Assembly (NCBI GenBank): GCA_007131555.1
Contig: SLQH01000099.1
Location: 1-9,737, forward strand
Length of the DNA stretch: 9,737 nucleotides
Direction: 5' to 3'
From: Planctomycetota bacterium
GTDB lineage: Bacteria > Planctomycetota > UBA11346
The notes below the pieces were generated by a model. The model made no database searches, was not told the origin of the DNA, and saw nothing but the letters and a program-made list of their open reading frames with translations. Of the stretch, positions 7,176-9,737 are shown piece by piece (within the stretch, counting starts at the first letter, position 1; each line of letters starts with the position of its first letter). A program made the translations under genes and the position numbers.

Positions 7176-7250
7176 ACCGCCGATCACAAAACCATCACGG
7201 AGCACCGGGCCTTAGCCCGCGTGCCGATGCGTGGTTTCCATGCTTTCGCC
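7176..7250 (+). repeat. Hairpin repeat, copy A (direct)
   Basis: 75-bp unit identical to 7537-7611 at 72 of 75 positions (differences at the AAAACC/AAAGCC, CTTAG/CTTGG and CCGATG/CCGACG sites). Its core folds as GCAC-CGGGCC (7202-7211), TT loop, AGCCCG (7214-7219), one bulged C, GTGC (7221-7224). One pair next to the loop is a C/A mismatch in this copy. Weaker similarity to copy B continues for about 25 bp beyond the 3' end. The over-long upstream frame of metH begins inside this copy. Confidence 0.85.
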
Positions 7251-7389
7251 GAATACCAGCTTGGACGACGACATGATACCCGTGGAACGACCTGTGAGCC
7301 CCACTACGGCGATGATGGGCGCATGTGTATGACAACAATGGTGCAGCCGCCCTGGCCCATATCCGTCTCAAAATCCTCTGCCCGCCAAT

Positions 7390-7417
7390 GTACGCGGGCC
7401 AAGGCCCGGTACTCCGT
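7390..7417 (-). repeat. Hairpin repeat, copy C (inverted core only)
   Basis: Read on the minus strand, these 28 bp match the core of copies A and B (ACGGAG, then the CGGGCC-TT-GGCCCG hairpin) with 2 differences from copy B. The two differences fall at paired positions: GCAC/GTGC in copies A and B becomes GTAC/GTAC here, a C-G to T-A replacement that keeps the pair. Similarity does not extend into the longer flanks shared by A and B. A competing hairpin GCCCGC (7380-7385) / GCGGGC (7394-7399) overlaps it. Confidence 0.75.
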
Positions 7418-7451
7418 GTCATAATGCTGCTTGGGGCATGGCTTTATGACA
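7417..7451. repeat. 8-bp inverted repeat beside repeat copy C
   Basis: TGTCATAA (7417-7424) and TTATGACA (7444-7451) are perfect inverted repeats separated by 19 nt. The left arm touches the edge of the hairpin repeat copy C. It could be a protein-binding operator or part of a larger fold; nothing in the sequence decides between these. Confidence 0.4.
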
Positions 7452-7536
7452 GATGCGGACTATTTGTGTGTGGCCGCGATTATCACAGACGGATTGCCGT
7501 GCATGATGGCCCCAAGTCCCGCATTTGCCCTCAACT

Positions 7537-7611
7537 ACCGCCGATCACAAAGCCATCACGGAGCACCGGGCCTTGGCCCGCGTGCCGACGCGTGGTTTCC
7601 ATGCTTTCGCC
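7537..7611 (+). repeat. Hairpin repeat, copy B (direct)
   Basis: Direct repeat of 7176-7250, offset by 361 bp, 72 of 75 positions identical. The core folds fully as GCAC-CGGGCC, TT loop, GGCCCG, bulged C, GTGC (7563-7585). Flanked by copy C on the 5' side and by the compound hairpin 7636-7663 on the 3' side. Confidence 0.85.
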
Positions 7612-7635
7612 AGGTATCAGCCTGATCGCCGGCAA

Positions 7636-7663
7636 GGCATCTGAGCTACGGCCCGTAGATGCC
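7636..7663 (-). terminator. Compound hairpin downstream of the monooxygenase-like gene, possible terminator
   Basis: GGCAT (7636-7640) pairs with ATGCC (7659-7663), and inside this CTACG (7646-7650) pairs with CGTAG (7654-7658) around a GCC loop; a 5-nt bulge (7641-7645) lies on one side. The stem starts about 33 nt after the stop codon at 7697 of the minus-strand gene, a suitable place for 3' end formation. No T-run follows, so a standard intrinsic terminator is not shown; it may equally belong to the neighbouring repeats. Confidence 0.3.
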
Positions 7664-7696
7664 GCGCCTCGTGATCATGCAAGACCAGACAAGGTG

Positions 7697-7996
7697 TCAG
7701 TCTGTTCCGGGCAGGGTCCTGGTCATCTTGACGGCACTGCGCGGTGCTGCCATCCATTCCGCTACGGTGTCCTTCCAGCTGTGATAGTGGGCGGTCTGCT
7801 GGTGGGCGATGAAGGCCGCTTCATCGCCATAGACTTCGTATAGATAGAAGCGTGAGGGATCGGCATTGTCGCGCAGGACATCGAAGCGCTGGCAGCCGGG
7901 CTCGGCGATGCTGCCCAGATGGTTGTCGCGGGTGGCGGCCATGAAGGCCTCGACATGTTGGGGTTGGACTTGGATGGTGACGAATACGCAGTACAT
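7697..7996 (-). CDS. Antibiotic biosynthesis monooxygenase (ABM) domain protein, LsrG/YgiN-like
   Basis: A 99-residue single-domain protein, the usual size for ABM-fold proteins (dimeric alpha+beta ferredoxin-like barrels). The order of elements resembles E. coli LsrG: 'FVTIQVQPQHVEAF' as first strand and helix, 'RDNHLGSIAEPGCQRFDVLRD' (23-43), 'RFYLYEVYGDEAAFIAHQQTAHY' (49-71), then a helix and a final strand. Relatives include cofactor-free quinol monooxygenases, haem-degrading proteins and LsrG, which acts on phospho-AI-2. No lsr genes are present, so an AI-2 role is not supported. ATG 7996 is chosen because AAGGAG lies 6 nt upstream and because the ABM domain begins there; the frame is open further upstream but has no domain. 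Divergent from yadG, 124 nt away. Confidence 0.88.
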   Translation of the reverse strand: MYCVFVTIQVQPQHVEAFMAATRDNHLGSIAEPGCQRFDVLRDNADPSRFYLYEVYGDEAAFIAHQQTAHYHSWKDTVAEWMAAPRSAVKMTRTLPGTD

Positions 7997-8120
7997 GGTC
8001 GGCTCCTTGCGAGGGTATAGGATAGGAGGGGGGTCCGGCAGACAACACTCGCCTTGAGCAGGCGTCAATGAGACGGGCCTTGTGGCGTCCGGATCGTGTG
8101 TACAAGCGCATGCACAGCCC
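7997..8120. promoter_or_regulatory. Divergent intergenic region between ABM-domain gene and yadG
   Basis: Both genes must be transcribed outward from this 124-nt spacer. On the minus strand TTGTCT (8045-8040) and TATCCT (8024-8019) form a weak pair with a 15-nt spacer that could serve the ABM-domain gene. No convincing hexamer pair is visible for yadG. The AAGGAG at about 8003-8008 (minus) is the ribosome binding site of the ABM-domain gene. The promoter call is inference from weak matches. Confidence 0.3.
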
Positions 8121-9062
8121 ATGTCCGATGCCCTCTCCATTACTGCCTTGTCCAAGACCTATGCCGGTGGTGTCCAGGCTCTTGATGGCGTCGATCTGCG
8201 GGTTGGCGAAGGGGAGATGTTTGCCCTGTTGGGTCCCAATGGAGCTGGCAAGTCGACCTTGATCGGCATCGTCACCTCCTTGGTGCGCAAGAGCAGTGGG
8301 CGGGTATTGGTGTTCGATGCCGACATCGATCATGATCACGCCTTGGCCAAGACCCACATCGGCGTGGTGCCGCAGGAGTTCAACTGCAATCCTTTTGAAC
8401 GGGTCCGTAACATACTCATCAATCAGGCTGGATATTATGGCGTGCCCCGTCGCGAGGCGGTGCCGGAAGCCGAGCGCTTGATAGACCGTCTTGGTCTGGG
8501 CGACAAGTGTCAGGTGCCGGCCCGGCAGCTGTCAGGCGGGATGAAGCGTCGTCTGATGATCGCTCGGGCCCTGGTCCATCGACCACGCCTGCTGATCCTT
8601 GATGAACCGACCGCCGGAGTCGACATTGAATTGCGCCGGGGGATGTGGGACTTTCTGCGCGAGCTGCACGCGGCCGGTACCACCATCATCCTCACCACCC
8701 ATTATCTGGAAGAGGCCGAGCAGTTGTGTCGCCAGGTGGCGATCATTGATCATGGCCGGATCGTCGCCGAGGGGGCGACCCGTGATCTGCTGGCGCGGAT
8801 GCCGGCGGTGACCTATGTCCTGGAGATCGAGCCGACAACGGTCGCGCTGCCGACCCTGGACGGTTGCCTCATGCGCCATCCCGAGCCGGATACCGTAGAG
8901 GTGGAGGTGCCCAGCGACGGCACCCTCAACGGCCTGTTCGAGGTCTTGGGGTCAGCCGGTATCCAGGTACGTGCCTTGCGCACCAAGACCAATCGCCTTG
9001 AAGAACTTTTTGTGTCGTTGACTGGCCGTAGCGCTCGGGAGGCCGTCGATGCTGATGCGTGA
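8121..9062 (+). CDS. yadG: ABC-2 type exporter, ATP-binding protein YadG
   Basis: A 313-residue ATPase, compared with 308 for E. coli YadG, and matching it along its whole length from 'YAGGVQALDGVDL' to 'NRLEELFVSL'. ATPase motifs: Walker A GPNGAGKST (38-46), Q-loop Gln85 in 'VVPQEFNCNPFE', signature LSGGM (137-141), Walker B LLILDEP (157-163), D-loop 'AGVD', switch His194 in 'LTTHYLEEAE'. 'NQAGYYGV' and 'KRRLMIARAL' are characteristic of the subfamily. It would drive export through YadH at the inner membrane; the substrate is unknown. ATG 8121 fits the family N-terminus although no clear Shine-Dalgarno precedes it; the in-frame GTG at 8082 would add 13 residues without homology. Overlaps yadH by 14 nt. 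Confidence 0.94.
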   Translation: MSDALSITALSKTYAGGVQALDGVDLRVGEGEMFALLGPNGAGKSTLIGIVTSLVRKSSGRVLVFDADIDHDHALAKTHIGVVPQEFNCNPFERVRNILINQAGYYGVPRREAVPEAERLIDRLGLGDKCQVPARQLSGGMKRRLMIARALVHRPRLLILDEPTAGVDIELRRGMWDFLRELHAAGTTIILTTHYLEEAEQLCRQVAIIDHGRIVAEGATRDLLARMPAVTYVLEIEPTTVALPTLDGCLMRHPEPDTVEVEVPSDGTLNGLFEVLGSAGIQVRALRTKTNRLEELFVSLTGRSAREAVDADA

Positions 9063-9737
9063 GGCCCGAGACAGGGTTGCCTTGGTCACCATCCTGCGCA
9101 AGGAGATCCATCGTTTCCTGCGCATCTGGCCGCAGACCCTGTTGCCTCCGGCGATCACTACGACCCTCTATTTCGTGATCTTCGGCACCGTCATCGGGCG
9201 GCGCATCGGTGACATGGGTGGTCGTGACTACATGGAGTACATCGTGCCCGGCCTGGTGATGATGTCGATCATCAACAGCGCCTATGCCAACGTGTCATCG
9301 TCCTTCTTTGGTGCCAAGTGGGGCCGGCATGTCGAGGAACTGCTGGTCTCACCGGCCACCCCCGCCGTCATTTTGTGTGGTTACATAGGCGGCGGTATCT
9401 TGCGCGGTCTGCTGGTGGGGGTCATCGTCTTGACCATCGCCACCCTGTTTGCTGGTTGGCAGATGCACGCACCGCTGCTGACCCTGCTGTTCGCCGTGCT
9501 CACGGCGGCGGTCTTTGCCCTGGCCGGTTTCATCAATGCCGTCCTGGCCCGCAATTTCGACGGCATCAGCCTGGTGCCGAACTTCATCCTGACTCCGCTG
9601 ACCTATCTTGGCGGGGTGTTCTATTCGGTGGAACTGCTGCCCGAGCCCTGGCGCAGCATGTCATTGGTCAATCCCATCCTCTACATGATCAACGGCCTGC
9701 GTCATGGCCTGCTGGGTATCGGAGACGTGCCGGTGGC
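9049..9737 (+). CDS. yadH: ABC-2 type exporter, permease YadH (3' end outside window)
   Basis: The visible 229 codons encode an inner-membrane ABC-2 permease aligned with E. coli YadH (256 residues), so only about 25-30 residues are missing. Matching segments include 'KEIHRFLRIWPQTLLPPAITTTLYFVIFG' near the N-terminus, 'IVPGLVMMSIINSAYANVSSSFFGAK', the ABC-2 signature region 'FILTPLTYLGGVFYSVELLP', and 'NPILYMINGLRHGLLGI'. About five hydrophobic segments are visible; a sixth should follow. GGGAGG at 9037-9042 lies 6 nt before ATG 9049, which decides this start over the in-frame ATG at 9055. The start lies inside the last codons of yadG, so translation of the pair is coupled. Confidence 0.95.
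   Translation, partial: MLMREARDRVALVTILRKEIHRFLRIWPQTLLPPAITTTLYFVIFGTVIGRRIGDMGGRDYMEYIVPGLVMMSIINSAYANVSSSFFGAKWGRHVEELLVSPATPAVILCGYIGGGILRGLLVGVIVLTIATLFAGWQMHAPLLTLLFAVLTAAVFALAGFINAVLARNFDGISLVPNFILTPLTYLGGVFYSVELLPEPWRSMSLVNPILYMINGLRHGLLGIGDVPV

Larger units (their letters stand above)
6945..7696. other. Gene-free, repeat-bearing region upstream of metH
   Basis: About 750 bp between the metH start and the stop of the small monooxygenase-like gene; both are on the minus strand. Frames open here give only low-quality translations, several of them running through the repeats. Contents: a TTGCC (7113-7117) / GGCAA (7121-7125) hairpin, three copies of a hairpin repeat (7176-7250, 7390-7417 inverted, 7537-7611), an 8-bp inverted repeat at 7417-7451 and a compound hairpin at 7636-7663. 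A TATGAT (7089-7084, minus strand) could be a -10 for metH, but no good -35 lies upstream. I found no cobalamin, SAM or SAH riboswitch signature by eye. Confidence 0.55.

Noticed and set aside
7041..7424. Plus-strand frame of 127 codons upstream of metH
   Set aside because: Translation of repeat DNA. The same peptide-like segments recur only because the DNA repeat recurs, and different copies are read in different frames.
7176..7611. CRISPR array
   Set aside because: Only two direct copies 361 bp apart plus one inverted copy; repeat length and spacing do not fit CRISPR, and no cas genes are present.
6945..7696. Cobalamin, SAM or SAH riboswitch upstream of metH
   Set aside because: Looked for the B12-box and for SAM- and SAH-type core motifs on the minus strand; none seen. 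A covariance search would settle it.
7325..7843. Plus-strand frame of 172 codons across the repeats
   Set aside because: Runs through repeat copies B and C, then antisense to the ABM gene; low-complexity translation, no ribosome binding site and no domain.

Overview
The window comes from a GC-rich Gram-negative bacterium. The phylum cannot be fixed from sequence alone. YadG/YadH look proteobacterial-like by recall. The AlgH/YqgE protein and the methionine synthase are not of the E. coli subtype; the methionine synthase recalls the actinobacterial/cyanobacterial/planctomycete type. The Asp-box propeller, the xylose-isomerase-like TIM barrel and an 'ATCCGCG' inverted repeat would suit a planctomycete or relative. 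This is a lean, not a call.

Layout. Positions 1-46 hold the 5' part of a minus-strand tRNA-Lys(UUU), with a plausible promoter in an AT-rich patch at 112-139. A YqgE/AlgH-family gene follows on the plus strand (346-864). It converges on a minus-strand gene for a probably exported beta-propeller protein (902-2182). The interval 2183-2637 has no convincing gene but carries two structured repeats: an inverted repeat (2325-2383) and a 170-bp imperfect palindrome (2473-2642) whose right end supplies the stop codon of the next gene. Next is a minus-strand pair: metH (start best placed at 6944, end 3534) and a TIM-barrel sugar isomerase/epimerase-like gene (3537-2638), joined by a 4-nt ATGA overlap.

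Upstream of metH, 6945-7696 is a gene-free stretch of about 750 bp. It holds three copies of one hairpin-forming repeat: two direct copies of about 75 bp and one inverted core copy with a compensatory base change. Then come a small minus-strand LsrG/antibiotic-biosynthesis-monooxygenase-type gene (7996-7697) and, divergent from it across 124 nt, yadG-yadH (8121-9062 and 9049 onward, cut by the window end), encoding the ATPase and permease of an ABC-2 exporter.

The annotated genes are mostly housekeeping or ordinary accessory genes, and I see no defence system, prophage, CRISPR array or biosynthetic cluster. The unexplained content is in the two repeat-rich intergenic regions. These look like dispersed palindromic elements (REP- or MITE-like), and they are the best candidates for something undescribed.
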